A DNA stretch of 64,000 nucleotides from Curtobacterium pusillum (GTDB lineage Bacteria > Actinomycetota > Actinomycetes > Actinomycetales > Microbacteriaceae): assembly GCF_007680845.1 (NCBI RefSeq), contig NZ_VEIY01000003.1, positions 1 through 64,000 on the forward strand. The letters are read 5' to 3'. A program made the position numbers and the translations under genes. Positions 17,637 through 25,390 of this stretch are shown here, piece after piece (the stretch's first letter is position 1; the number at the start of each line of letters is the position of its first letter). The notes under the pieces were generated by a model that did no database searches, was not told where the DNA came from, and saw only the letters and a program-made list of their open reading frames with translations.

Positions 17637-18203
17637 GTGATCTTCGCAAGCCAGGGGCTGGATCAACACGGGTTTCGCCGCATCGTGTTGAGCATGGCCA
17701 GAGCACGACCCACTTCTCTCGGTTCACATCAGGACTCTCGCGCTGCCCGGAAGCCGCTCGCAACCGAACCCATCGACCTCATGACCGCGGTCGAAGTCCC
17801 GGTGACCACGATCATCATTAGCTGCGGCAGAGACTGCGCGGTCGTGGACGATGCGACGACCGCAGTGCAGTGGATGTTCCCGGGCGCGACCACTCGGGCA
17901 GACTTCGCCGCCCGGACTGCTGAGGCCGCTCAGGCCGCGGAGCGAGCGCACTACGAGCAGATCCGGCGGTGCGTCGCTGCCCACAGGATGTCCGCTTCGC
18001 AGCACCGGCTCTACGCAGCGCCGAAGGACACCCACTTCGACGGGTCGCTTCCATCGCGGTGGCTAGGAGCCCCGCCGCTGTACCTGACGGAAATACAGCT
18101 CGGCAACCGACCGCTCCCGAGCGGTCTCACCGAGCGGGTGTGCGGAGCGCCTGATGCGTGCTTGCGGCTGCTCGCTGACGCAGGCGTCATCGAGTTGTGG
18201 TGA
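17637..18203 (+). CDS. Hypothetical protein in the accessory zone
   Basis: The frame is open from GTG 17637, with ATG codons at 17694 and 17781. The start is uncertain; the stretch from 17781 (TAVEVPVTTIIISCGRDCAV) onward looks most protein-like, giving 140 residues. Visible features are an Ala/Glu-rich helix (FAARTAEAAQAAERAHYEQI) and a hydrophobic C-terminal end, CLRLLADAGVIELW. No family is recognised. Its stop overlaps the next frame, suggesting a two-gene unit. Confidence 0.45.
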   Translation: MIFASQGLDQHGFRRIVLSMARARPTSLGSHQDSRAARKPLATEPIDLMTAVEVPVTTIIISCGRDCAVVDDATTAVQWMFPGATTRADFAARTAEAAQAAERAHYEQIRRCVAAHRMSASQHRLYAAPKDTHFDGSLPSRWLGAPPLYLTEIQLGNRPLPSGLTERVCGAPDACLRLLADAGVIELW

Positions 18204-18802
18204 ATCGACGTGGGCTGCCTTGCTCCGCGCATAGGTGCTCCGAGGACGACGTCCGTCAAGGACGGATCCGGGACGGAGAAGACACGTTGACCGAGGTACA
18301 CCCCGAAAGGACGATCGACCACTGCGGTGGTGTCCTCGTCACCTTGGACGGCGCGTCGGGCACTGAATGGCGCGAGTTGCCGTGGTCCCTCCTGCGCGAG
18401 GCGCTCCGTGCGCACTCGCTCGGTCCGGGCGGGGAACTGCTCGTCATCGAGTGCCGTGACACCGACGCCGAAGTCGCCGCGGTACGCGGGCGGGCGCAGG
18501 TGCTCTCCCTCGGAGCCGGGTACGGCGTCATCGTGGAACTCCGGGACGACACCAAGGACGTGTCGCTGTACGAGCGCGTTGCACTGCGCGACGAGCCTCG
18601 GGACGTCCTCCGACTGACGCTCTCATCGACCTGGACCGCCGTCGTGCGCCAGGCTGAGATCCTCTCGCCGTGGCAAGCTGCCTCGGTCCTCGGGTGGATG
18701 CTGCCCTGCGACGCGCCCTTGCTCCGCGAATACTGGACGCTGGAGCAGGCGCTCGACTTCTGGCAGGATGTCCGCGCAGGTCGCCGCCGTCCACCCGCCT
18801 GA
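18200..18802 (+). CDS. Hypothetical protein, coupled to the preceding gene
   Basis: The frame opens at GTG 18200, overlapping the previous stop (GTGA), with another GTG at 18197 and a TTG at 18287 that would remove a disordered N-terminus. The body (about 160 residues) is a mix of beta and helix: GGVLVTLDGASGTEWRELPW, later TLSSTWTAVVRQAEILSPWQ and EYWTLEQALDFWQDV. No family is recognised. Confidence 0.45.
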   Translation: MNRRGLPCSAHRCSEDDVRQGRIRDGEDTLTEVHPERTIDHCGGVLVTLDGASGTEWRELPWSLLREALRAHSLGPGGELLVIECRDTDAEVAAVRGRAQVLSLGAGYGVIVELRDDTKDVSLYERVALRDEPRDVLRLTLSSTWTAVVRQAEILSPWQAASVLGWMLPCDAPLLREYWTLEQALDFWQDVRAGRRRPPA

Positions 18803-18816
18803 CGGGGGAGAGGACC

Positions 18817-18975
18817 ATGGCACGAGTCAGATCTGGCACGCTTCTTGGCACGAATCTGCACGCATCGCCGTTCATCGTGGTTGATGTCGACTGGTCTCAC
18901 AACGTCGTACTTCCGCGGATCCGCGGCGCGATGCCCGGAACGACGGGCTGGTCCTCAGGCGGCGGATTTCCCTGA
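18817..18975 (+). CDS. Possible small ORF next to the attachment-site scar
   Basis: GGGGGAGAGG precedes ATG 18817, and a 52-codon frame runs to TGA 18973-18975 inside the tRNA fragment. The product (MARVRSGTLLGTNLHASPF and onward) shows no family features and may be an accident of the att region. The DNA carries direct repeats TGGCACG at 18818, 18834 and 18846, which could be recombinase arm sites. Confidence 0.25.
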   Translation: MARVRSGTLLGTNLHASPFIVVDVDWSHNVVLPRIRGAMPGTTGWSSGGGFP

Positions 18976-19016
18976 CACGGAAGAGGTCACTGGTTCGATC
19001 CCAGTATCGCCCACCA
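18967..19016 (+). other. 3' half of tRNA-Val(GAC): probable att site of an integrated element
   Basis: The 50 bases form an intact anticodon arm (loop CTGACAC, anticodon GAC), variable loop, T arm (ACTGG, TTCGATC, CCAGT), the acceptor 3' strand ATCGCCC, A and encoded CCA. The matching 5' strand GGGCGAT and a D arm are missing upstream. Such 3'-end duplicates are left by site-specific integration into a tRNA gene. The orientation places the element on the left, so the hypoxia module at 1-19 kb would be inside it. No integrase is visible in the window. Confidence 0.75.
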
Positions 19017-19021
19017 TCACG

Positions 19022-19045
19022 AAACCCCCGGGAAACCGGGGGTTT
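19022..19045 (+). terminator. Rho-independent terminator of the original tRNA-Val
   Basis: Arms AAACCCCCGG (19022-19031) and its complement (19036-19045) enclose a GAAA loop and end in TTTT. It directly follows the tRNA fragment. Confidence 0.85.
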
Positions 19046-19132
19046 TCGCGTTTCCGGTGCTTCTCCTCGCCGACGTGTAAATTCGCTACGACACCCGTCG
19101 GTCACGTCTCCCCGAGCAAGAAGGCAACCACC

Positions 19133-20044
19133 ATGGCCGAAGACGCCTCCCCTGAGCTCGCGTGCGTCATCCTCGCTCACAGCGACCCGGACCACTTGCA
19201 CCGGCTCGTCGAAGCGCTCGACCCGTTCCCGGTCTACATCCACGTCGACGCGCGAGCGACGGACGACATGTTCGCCGCCATCACGGCCGACCTCCCCGCA
19301 CGGGCGACCGTCCTCCCGCGGCGACCGACCGCGTGGGCGACGTGGGGCGCCGTCGAGGCCGAGATCGAAGGGTACCGAGCAGCACTCGCCGACGGCGGCA
19401 CCACCCACATCGCGCTCCTGTCCGGCGCCGACTACCCGACGGCGTCCATCGCTGAGATCCGCGGACTCCTCCGGGACCACCCCACGGACTCGTTCTCGGT
19501 CTCCGCGAAGCTCCCGTACGCGCAATGGGGGAGGACGGGCGGCTTCGACCGGCTCCGGTACCGGCACTGGGCCCGGGGCAAGCGGATGCTCCGACTGCCC
19601 GTGCCCCGTCGACTGCCTCGGGACGTCGTCTTCGCGGGCGGCCCGTCGTCGAAGATCCTGGCGGTGGAACACGCCCGCGCGGTCGTCGACACGTACGACA
19701 CGCAGCCGGAGCTGGTCAGGTTCTGGCGCCGGACCTGGTCGTCGGACGAGACCTTCGTCAACTCCGTCCTCAACACCCCGCGGTTCGTCCCGGGCTGGCA
19801 GGACCACCACGTCGGTGACGTCTTCCTGTGGTGGATCGACTGGGGCGGTCCACGCAAGAAGAGCCCGCCGTGGATCGACACGGAGGCGCTGCCGCGGGTC
19901 CTGGCGAGGCGCTGGGCGCCGGAGCAGGCCATCCCGTGGATGTTCGCGCGCAAGTTCTCGACCGCCGCCAGCTCGGCCGTCCTCGACGAACTGGACAAGA
20001 CCTACGGCCTCCGACAGGGCGCCGTCGCCACCGAAGCGTCCTGA
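19133..20044 (+). CDS. Core-2/I-branching-type glycosyltransferase (GT14 family)
   Basis: This 303-residue cytoplasmic protein begins PELACVILAHSDPDHLHRLV and continues PVYIHVDARA, the N-terminal pattern of the Branch (GT14) family, with LLSGADYPT further on. Family enzymes are beta-1,6-N-acetylglucosaminyl or xylosyl transferases; the bacterial substrate is unknown. Later motifs WSSDETFVNSVL and FLWWIDWGG fit the acceptor/active-site half. The ATG at 19133 follows AAGG. It is the first chromosomal gene right of the att scar. Confidence 0.8.
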   Translation: MAEDASPELACVILAHSDPDHLHRLVEALDPFPVYIHVDARATDDMFAAITADLPARATVLPRRPTAWATWGAVEAEIEGYRAALADGGTTHIALLSGADYPTASIAEIRGLLRDHPTDSFSVSAKLPYAQWGRTGGFDRLRYRHWARGKRMLRLPVPRRLPRDVVFAGGPSSKILAVEHARAVVDTYDTQPELVRFWRRTWSSDETFVNSVLNTPRFVPGWQDHHVGDVFLWWIDWGGPRKKSPPWIDTEALPRVLARRWAPEQAIPWMFARKFSTAASSAVLDELDKTYGLRQGAVATEAS

Positions 20045-20165
20045 CCGGCGGCGCGGACGGACACCGTCCGCGGTGGACACGACGCCGACCGCGGGTGTAC
20101 ACCGGACGTGCGACCGCGGCGTTCCGCGCCGGGAGCACGCGGGTGTCGCTCGAAGGAGGCGCCTC

Positions 20166-21485
20166 GTGCCCGCACCGCTCGCGCTCACGGGCGCCGACGT
20201 CGTCGTCGGGGACGCCGAGGGCTCGATCCTCCGGGGCCGCACCGTGCTCGTGGACCAGGGCGGACGCATCGAGGCCGTCACGGACGGGTCGGTCGCCGTC
20301 GCGCCCGGGTCGCGGCGGGTCGTCGACGGCCGCGGCGCGTGGGTCGTGCCGGGGCTCATCAACGCGCACGCCCACCTGTTCTCGGACGGTCGACCGCTCC
20401 CGGCGATCCTCACGAGCGAACGCGCCGAACGGGTGGTCTCGGCGGTCTTCCACAGCCCGGTCGGCGCGGCCGTCGCGCGACGACGCACCAGGACCAACGT
20501 CACGACGCAGCTGCACTCGGGCGTCACGACGCTCCGGAGTCTCGGCGACGTCCGGTACGAAGCGGTGCAGGTCCGTGACGCGGTCGAGGCCGGTCGGTAC
20601 CCCGGCCCGCGGATGCTCGTGTCCGGACCGTTGATGGCCGTCAGCGGCGGGCACGGCGCACCGACGATCGCGCTCGTCGGCGACTCGCCGTGGGACTTCC
20701 GCAAGCACGTCCGCGTGAGTCTGCGCCACGGTGTCACCGCGATCAAGATCGCCGCGACCGGTGGTGTCACGGACGCTCGGGCCGTCGGCGAGGCCGGTCG
20801 TCCGCAGATGACCGTCGAGGAGATGACGGCGATCTGCGACGAGGCCCACAACGCCGGCGTGCTGGTCGCGGCGCACGCGCAGAGCCCCGAGGGCGTCCTC
20901 GCCGCGCTGCAGGCCGGCGTCGACACGATCGAGCACGGCAGTGCGCTGACGAACGAGATCGTCGACCTCTTCCACGAGAACCCGAAGGCACTCGCGGGCC
21001 GGTCGGCGCTCGTCCCGACCCTGCAGGCAGCCCTCCCGCTGGTGCGGCTCGACCGTGCGGTGACCGGCGTCAGCGCGATCGTTCACGCCAACGCGGAGAT
21101 GATCCTGGACGCGATGCTCGCCGGGATCCGGACCGCGCTGGAGAACGACGTCCTCCTCGGGATGGGGACCGACTCCGCGCTCACCTACGTCACGCACTAC
21201 AACACGTGGCGCGAGCTGGACCTCCTCAACCGCTACGGAGGACTGACCATCGCGCAGGCCGTGCACGCGGCCACGCAGACGAACGCGCGGATCCTCGGGC
21301 TCGGCGAGCGGACCGGCCGCATCGAACCCGGGTTCGACGCCGACCTGCTCGTCGTCGACGGCAACCCGCTCGAGGACCTCCGTGCGCTCTCGCGGCCGCG
21401 GATGGTCGTCGCGCGCGGTGTCCTCATCGACGCGCCGACGGTGCAGCGGTTCGACGACATCGACGAGCGACTCGACACACTCTGA
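20166..21485 (+). CDS. Metal-dependent amidohydrolase
   Basis: The 439-residue enzyme has the amidohydrolase-superfamily metal set: HAH in INAHAHLF (near 62-64), a Lys in AIKIAATGG, His residues in VAAHAQSP and DTIEHGS, and an Asp in GMGTDSAL. The closing PGFDADLLVVDGNPLEDL is typical of the imidazolonepropionase/prolidase-like subgroup. The substrate (a cyclic amide or peptide) is not predictable. GTG 20166 is chosen because AAGGAGG lies 6 bases before it. The next gene follows after 11 bases with its own AGGAGG. Confidence 0.85.
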   Translation: MPAPLALTGADVVVGDAEGSILRGRTVLVDQGGRIEAVTDGSVAVAPGSRRVVDGRGAWVVPGLINAHAHLFSDGRPLPAILTSERAERVVSAVFHSPVGAAVARRRTRTNVTTQLHSGVTTLRSLGDVRYEAVQVRDAVEAGRYPGPRMLVSGPLMAVSGGHGAPTIALVGDSPWDFRKHVRVSLRHGVTAIKIAATGGVTDARAVGEAGRPQMTVEEMTAICDEAHNAGVLVAAHAQSPEGVLAALQAGVDTIEHGSALTNEIVDLFHENPKALAGRSALVPTLQAALPLVRLDRAVTGVSAIVHANAEMILDAMLAGIRTALENDVLLGMGTDSALTYVTHYNTWRELDLLNRYGGLTIAQAVHAATQTNARILGLGERTGRIEPGFDADLLVVDGNPLEDLRALSRPRMVVARGVLIDAPTVQRFDDIDERLDTL

Positions 21486-21496
21486 CAGGAGGCCCC

Positions 21497-22084
21497 ATGT
21501 CCACCATCCAGACCATCGACCCCGCGGACGCGACCGGCACCGTCGCCGAGCTCTACGCGGACGACCAGGACGACCTCGGGTACGTCGCCGAGTACACCCG
21601 CGTCATGGCCCTCAACCCCGAGGCGTACCTCGCGTGGGAAGCGCTCGCACGGGCCGTCGCCGCGCCGCTCGGCACCCGGCGGTACGAGCTCGTCACGCTC
21701 GCGGCGGCACGGGGCGTCCACTCGGCCCACTGCCGCCTGGCCCACGGCCGGAAGACCCTCGGGATCATCGACGAGGACCAGCTCGTGGCGATCGCCCGCG
21801 ACCCGGCGACGGCGGGGATCAGCCCGGCCGAGGTCGCGATGATGGAGTACGCGGAACGGGTCAGCACCGACCCCGGTGGGATGGGGGACGCCGACACCGA
21901 ACGGCTCCGGGCGGTCGGGTTCAGCGACCGTGAGATCGTCGACATCACCCTCGCTGCCGCCGCGCGCAACTACTTCAGTCGGGCGATCCAGGCACTCGGT
22001 GTCGAGGTGCGCGTGCCGCCCGGGGTGAGCGACGAGCTGCGGGACGCTCTCTTGACGTTCGACGCGCCGGACCCGTCCCGCTGA
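21497..22084 (+). CDS. Carboxymuconolactone decarboxylase/AhpD-like protein
   Basis: The 195-residue all-helical protein has the CMD-type segment VTLAAARGVHSAHCRLAHG, with one Cys and a His four residues later, and ITLAAAARNYFSRAIQALGV at the end, as in peroxidase-related AhpD-like proteins. The classical CxxC pair is reduced to one Cys, so alkylhydroperoxidase activity is uncertain. It is co-transcribed with the amidohydrolase. Confidence 0.75.
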   Translation: MSTIQTIDPADATGTVAELYADDQDDLGYVAEYTRVMALNPEAYLAWEALARAVAAPLGTRRYELVTLAAARGVHSAHCRLAHGRKTLGIIDEDQLVAIARDPATAGISPAEVAMMEYAERVSTDPGGMGDADTERLRAVGFSDREIVDITLAAAARNYFSRAIQALGVEVRVPPGVSDELRDALLTFDAPDPSR

Positions 22085-22091
22085 GCAGGCG

Positions 22092-22544
22092 TCAGGACCG
22101 CGCCGCCCAGAGGTCGCGGAGGAGCGCTGCTTCGGCCGCGTGGTGCACGAGTTCGTCGACGACGTGCAGCACGAGCGACAACCGGCTGTCCGCCGCGTAG
22201 GGCCCCGCGACGGAGCCGAGGGGGTCGGCCGCGTCCGCGCCCAGTCCGCGAGCGAGTGCGGCGAAGCGCGCCGCCGCCGCGCCCACGGCTCGCACCGCCT
22301 CGTCGGCGGAAACCGCCGGTGCCGGCCCCGCCGCTGGGTCCGGGTCGGCACCGAACCACTCGCGGTTGCGCGGCTCGTCGAGCGTCTCGGCGAGGTGGTC
22401 GAGCCGCCACCGGATGGTCACCCGGTCGTCGCCGTCGACGGGGCGCCAGGACCACTCGTCGTCCGTCAGCCCGACCATGCGGTCCTGGAGGCGCGTGGCC
22501 GCGTACTCCAGGAGGGCCACGACGTCCTCGACCGCGGTGCTCAC
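22092..22544 (-). CDS. DinB-family (four-helix) protein
   Basis: The 150-residue protein begins STAVEDVVALLEYAATRLQD and includes TIRWRLDHLAETLD and VLHVVDELVHHAAEAALLRD, giving His residues spaced as in DinB/YfiT metal sites. Family members are often thiol transferases (mycothiol- or bacillithiol-linked) or unknown. The GTG start overlaps the upstream stop as GTGA. Confidence 0.75.
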   Translation of the reverse strand: MSTAVEDVVALLEYAATRLQDRMVGLTDDEWSWRPVDGDDRVTIRWRLDHLAETLDEPRNREWFGADPDPAAGPAPAVSADEAVRAVGAAAARFAALARGLGADAADPLGSVAGPYAADSRLSLVLHVVDELVHHAAEAALLRDLWAARS

Positions 22545-22762
22545 GACGTGGGCGCCTGGACCGGCCGGTAGACCGCGATCGGTGGGGCGTCCGGGTCGCC
22601 GTCGTCGTGGCTCTCGCCGGTCGAGAGCCAGGTCCGGCCCTCGTGCTCCACGGTGGTCGGCAGGTCGCCGTGGACCAGGATGCGGATCGCGGGATCGTCG
22701 CCGTCGACCAGGTCGACCCCGTGGGCCTCGGTACCGCCAGGGTTGTCGTGCACGTAGCTCAT
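22541..22762 (-). CDS. Small acidic hypothetical protein
   Basis: A 73-residue frame, MSYVHDNPGGTEAHGVDLVD and onward, is rich in Asp, His and Gly, with no recognised family. It is coupled to the DinB gene by a 4-base overlap and starts 42 bases from the divergent tRNA-Gly. Confidence 0.65.
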   Translation of the reverse strand: MSYVHDNPGGTEAHGVDLVDGDDPAIRILVHGDLPTTVEHEGRTWLSTGESHDDGDPDAPPIAVYRPVQAPTS

Positions 22763-22788
22763 GGTCCGATCGAACTCCCGCAGCCTGG

Positions 22789-22794
22789 TAGGCT
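22789..22794 (+). promoter_or_regulatory. -10 element of tRNA-Gly
   Basis: TAGGCT (TAnnnT form) ends 10 bases before the mature tRNA 5' end. Confidence 0.5.
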
Positions 22795-22804
22795 GCTCTC
22801 GTAC

Positions 22805-22876
22805 GCGGATGTGGCGCAGTGGTAGCGCATCACCTTGCCAAGGTGAGGGTCGCGAGTTCGAATCTCGTCATCCGCT
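22805..22876 (+). tRNA. tRNA-Gly(GCC)
   Basis: The 72-nt cloverleaf is complete: acceptor GCGGATG pairs with CATCCGC, the D arm has AGTGGTAG, the anticodon loop TTGCCAA gives GCC, and the T loop is TTCGAAT. The discriminator is T (U in the RNA) and CCA is not encoded. Confidence 0.97.
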
Positions 22877-22883
22877 CGACAGG

Positions 22884-22907
22884 AACCCCCGACAACGGTC
22901 GGGGGTT
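22884..22907 (+). terminator. Terminator after tRNA-Gly
   Basis: AACCCCCGAC (22884-22893) pairs with 22898-22907 around an AACG loop, followed by TCG. It lies 7 bases past the tRNA. The remaining bases to 23,116 show no gene. Confidence 0.85.
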
Positions 22908-23116
22908 TCGTCGTTCCCGGGACGCTCCGTCGTCGGGTGCGTCCGAGGGGCGCAGGCTTCGGGTGCCCGCGCCCCGTCGGACGCTGAGGCGGCACTGCCC
23001 CGTGGACCGCCGCCGGGTGGGTGGCCCGGCGATGTCCCCGAGAGCATCCGGAGCCGGGACGGGTTCGGATCGGACCGCCGACCGATGTTGCGGGAAACCG
23101 CAGACTTCCCGCACGA

Positions 23117-23371
23117 TCACTCGAGCAGGGGTGCGACTGCCCGGATCCCGGGGAAGGCGATCCAGGTCCGCTGTCCTGCGTCCACGATCGTGACGAGGAC
23201 CGCATCGCACCCGCGGCACCGGGCGACGGAACCCATGGCGGTGCGGAACACCCGGCTGCCCGCGAGTTCCCCGGTCTCCCCGCACGCGGCGCACCGGACG
23301 ACGGCGCGCGTCGCATCGTCGCCGATCACGTCCGTGAGGTCCCCGGCGAGGGCGTTCCCGTCGACGATCAC
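23117..23371 (-). CDS. DUF6510-like zinc-ribbon protein
   Basis: The 84-residue protein begins IVDGNALAGDLTDVIGDDAT and holds two Cys pairs, CAAC and CRGC, about 30 residues apart, as in a zinc ribbon. The layout matches small actinobacterial DUF6510 proteins (a tentative name from memory). GTG 23371 follows GGAGGT and overlaps the preceding reductase stop (GTGA), so it is the third gene of an oxidoreductase operon; a redox or metal accessory role is inferred. Confidence 0.7.
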   Translation of the reverse strand: MIVDGNALAGDLTDVIGDDATRAVVRCAACGETGELAGSRVFRTAMGSVARCRGCDAVLVTIVDAGQRTWIAFPGIRAVAPLLE

Positions 23372-24174
23372 GACGCACCTCCGAAACGCTCGGCTCGGAC
23401 GTCGGTGGTGTCGTGCCCGAGCTCGCCGAGCCACCGGAGGACCTGTTCGACGAACGGGGTCGACCCGCACACGTAGACGAGTGCGCCGGCCTCGGGCGGG
23501 AAGACCGCGCGGGCGAGCGACTCGCGGGTGAGCCGGCCGGCCGGGGACGCGGCGCCGGGCGGCGCGACACGGCTGTAGACGATCGTCGTCTCGAGGGGTG
23601 CGCCAGCAGCGGCGGCGCGGTCGAGCTCCGGTCGGAAGAAGACGTCCTCCGGGGTCCGGACGGCGTACAGCAGGCGGAACGGCGCGGGGTCGGCGGCCTC
23701 GGCGTGCGCCGTGGCGATCGCGACGAGCGGGACGATCCCGGATCCGCCGGCGATGAGCTGCACCGGTCGCTCGGACGCACCGGGCCGCCAGACGAACCAG
23801 CCGCCGAGGGGACCGTGGACCTCGAGCGCGTCACCGACCTCGACCGCGTCGACGAGGAACGGGGAGACCTCGCCGTCGACGACCCGGTCGACCGCGAGCA
23901 CGACCTGAGGGGCCTCCCCGGAGGAGGCGATCGAGTACGAGCGGGACGCCTGGTAGCCGTCCTCCGCCGTGAGCCGGAGGTCGAGGTGCTGCCCGGGGTC
24001 GTTGCCCGGCCACGTCGGGACGTCGAGGACGAGGCGGCGCGCGTTCGGGGACTCGGGGGAGACGGCGGCGACCGTCGCGGCGTGCCAGGCCGGCCGCCTG
24101 TGGGCGGTGACCCTGGTGGCGGGGGTGGGGCGCGCCTCCAGGCCGTCGACGGAGGTGGGGGCGGAGGCGGTCAC
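23368..24174 (-). CDS. Ferredoxin/flavodoxin-NADP reductase-type flavoprotein
   Basis: The 268-residue protein has an FAD-binding barrel with the RSYSIASS motif (RxYS(I/T)) and an NAD(P)H domain starting LIAGGSGIVPLVAIA, ending with VYVCGSTPFVEQVL. No 2Fe-2S domain is present. It is read with its upstream neighbour as the electron-supplying partner of a molybdenum enzyme. The GTG at 24174 overlaps the upstream stop by 4 bases. Confidence 0.88.
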   Translation of the reverse strand: MTASAPTSVDGLEARPTPATRVTAHRRPAWHAATVAAVSPESPNARRLVLDVPTWPGNDPGQHLDLRLTAEDGYQASRSYSIASSGEAPQVVLAVDRVVDGEVSPFLVDAVEVGDALEVHGPLGGWFVWRPGASERPVQLIAGGSGIVPLVAIATAHAEAADPAPFRLLYAVRTPEDVFFRPELDRAAAAGAPLETTIVYSRVAPPGAASPAGRLTRESLARAVFPPEAGALVYVCGSTPFVEQVLRWLGELGHDTTDVRAERFGGAS

Positions 24175-24764
24175 CAGTACCGCTCTTCCTTCCACGGGTC
24201 GCCGTGCATGTTGTAGCCCGCGTTCTCCCAGAAGCCGGGCTCGTCCTCCGGCTGCATGACGATCCCGCTCACCCACTTCGCGCTCTTCCAGAAGTAGAGG
24301 TGCGGGACGAGCAGGCGAGCGGGGCCGCCGTGCTCCGGGTCCAGCGGTTCGCCGTCCGCCTCGAAGGCGATCCAGGACTTCCCGTCGAGGAGTTCGTCGA
24401 GCGGGACGTTCGTCGTGTAGCCGCCGGTGCTGTGCACCATGCAGTAGTCGAGGGTGGTGTCGACGTCCGCGAACAACCGGTCGAGGGGCACGCCGCGCCA
24501 CGGCATCTCGAGCTTCGTCCAGTGCGTCACGCAGTGGATGTCGACCGTGACGTCCTCGACGCCGAGTGCGTGGACCTCGTCCCACGTCCAGGTGTGCACA
24601 CCGCTCTCGGTGCGGATCGTGAACGTCCAGTCCGCGGGGTCGATGTCGGGCGTCGCCCCGGCGGAGAGCACGGGCCAGTCCCGCACGAGCGTCTGGCCGG
24701 GTGGGATGCGGGCGTCGTCGCGGTCGCCACGTCGACCGCCGAACCCTCGGGTGAACGTCGCCAT
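24171..24764 (-). CDS. Sulfite-oxidase-like (YedY-type) molybdopterin oxidoreductase
   Basis: The 197-residue protein matches the oxidoreductase molybdopterin domain: DIHCVTHWTKLEMPWRGVP carries the Mo-ligating Cys (Cys78), and STGGYTTNVPL and HLYFWKSAKWVSGI follow. There is no Tat signal, heme domain or dimerisation domain, so it is a short cytoplasmic relative of MsrP/YedY. The substrate is unknown. A GAGGAG ribosome site precedes ATG 24764. It leads a three-gene operon with a flavin reductase and a DUF6510-like protein. Confidence 0.85.
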   Translation of the reverse strand: MATFTRGFGGRRGDRDDARIPPGQTLVRDWPVLSAGATPDIDPADWTFTIRTESGVHTWTWDEVHALGVEDVTVDIHCVTHWTKLEMPWRGVPLDRLFADVDTTLDYCMVHSTGGYTTNVPLDELLDGKSWIAFEADGEPLDPEHGGPARLLVPHLYFWKSAKWVSGIVMQPEDEPGFWENAGYNMHGDPWKEERYW

Positions 24765-24857
24765 CGGTGCTCCTCGCTCGAAACGGTTGGTCCGATCATC
24801 CCGCGTGCCCGCTGGTACCCGTGTAACGGCTCGGTAAACGTTCCGGGCCCCTTGTGA

Positions 24858-24876
24858 TGAGGTAAGGCTTCCCTTA
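24858..24876 (+). promoter_or_regulatory. DtxR/IdeR-like iron box
   Basis: The 19-mer TGAGGTAAGGCTTCCCTTA agrees with a DtxR-type consensus (TTAGGTAAGGCTAACCTAA) at 15 of 19 positions and contains the palindrome GGTAAGG-N4-CCTTACC extending to 24878. It overlaps the -10 region (TACCGT, 24875-24880) of the SIP-like gene, as expected for an iron-dependent repressor. Confidence 0.6.
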
Positions 24877-24887
24877 CCGTTGCTCCC

Positions 24888-25310
24888 ATGGCACGGACCC
24901 GGCGACAGCCCAGCGAACGCATCCTCATCGCCGGTGGCGTCGACGACCTCCCCGAGATCACCCGCATGCTCGAGGACCTCCCCGTGAACGCCTACGGCCA
25001 GGTCTACGTCGAGGCGGCGCTCCAGGACCAGGTCCGCGTCCTGCCGGCACCCGCGCGTGTCACCGTGATCTGGCTGCTCCGGAGCGCCCGCACCTCCGCC
25101 GTGTCGCCCCTCGTCTTCGCGGACCACGGCGAAGCACTCGCGCACGCCGTCACGGGGTGGGCCGCGGAGTGGTGCCTCGCCGACTGCGACCCGCGCACGA
25201 GCGTCTGGATCGGGTGCGCGGACAGTCCGTGGGTCGAGCGGGCTCGTGCCGCCGTCCAGATCGAACTCGCCGACGCCGGCCAGCAGGTCCAGGTGGAGTA
25301 CGGCGGGTAA
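24888..25310 (+). CDS. Stand-alone SIP-like (siderophore-interacting C-terminal) domain protein
   Basis: The 140-residue protein begins ERILIAGGVDDLPEITRMLE and continues with LPVNAYGQVYVEAA, resembling the NADPH-side domain of siderophore-interacting ferric reductases; the FAD-binding half is absent. A role in iron release or sensing is inferred. No ribosome site precedes ATG 24888, but a TACCGT lies 7 bases before it, so the mRNA is probably leaderless. Control by iron through the overlapping DtxR-like box is likely. Dps follows 80 bases downstream. Confidence 0.65.
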   Translation: MARTRRQPSERILIAGGVDDLPEITRMLEDLPVNAYGQVYVEAALQDQVRVLPAPARVTVIWLLRSARTSAVSPLVFADHGEALAHAVTGWAAEWCLADCDPRTSVWIGCADSPWVERARAAVQIELADAGQQVQVEYGG

Positions 25311-25322
25311 GGCCAGCCTCTC
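25304..25322 (+). promoter_or_regulatory. Weak second DtxR-like box before dps
   Basis: GGGTAAGGCCAGCCTCT overlaps the SIP-like stop codon and shares GGTAAGGC and CCT with the upstream box (about 12 of 19 consensus positions). It is suggestive only. Confidence 0.3.
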
Positions 25323-25390
25323 TTTCCTTGCGGCATACAAGAGAAGCGGGCATGGTTGGGCCCAGTGACCGTTCGAGCGAAGGAAACGAC

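Noticed and set aside
18935..19016. Functional tRNA-Val gene
   Set aside because: The 3' half is perfect but no GGGCGAT acceptor strand or D arm exists upstream; the best offset pairs only 4 of 7 acceptor bases.
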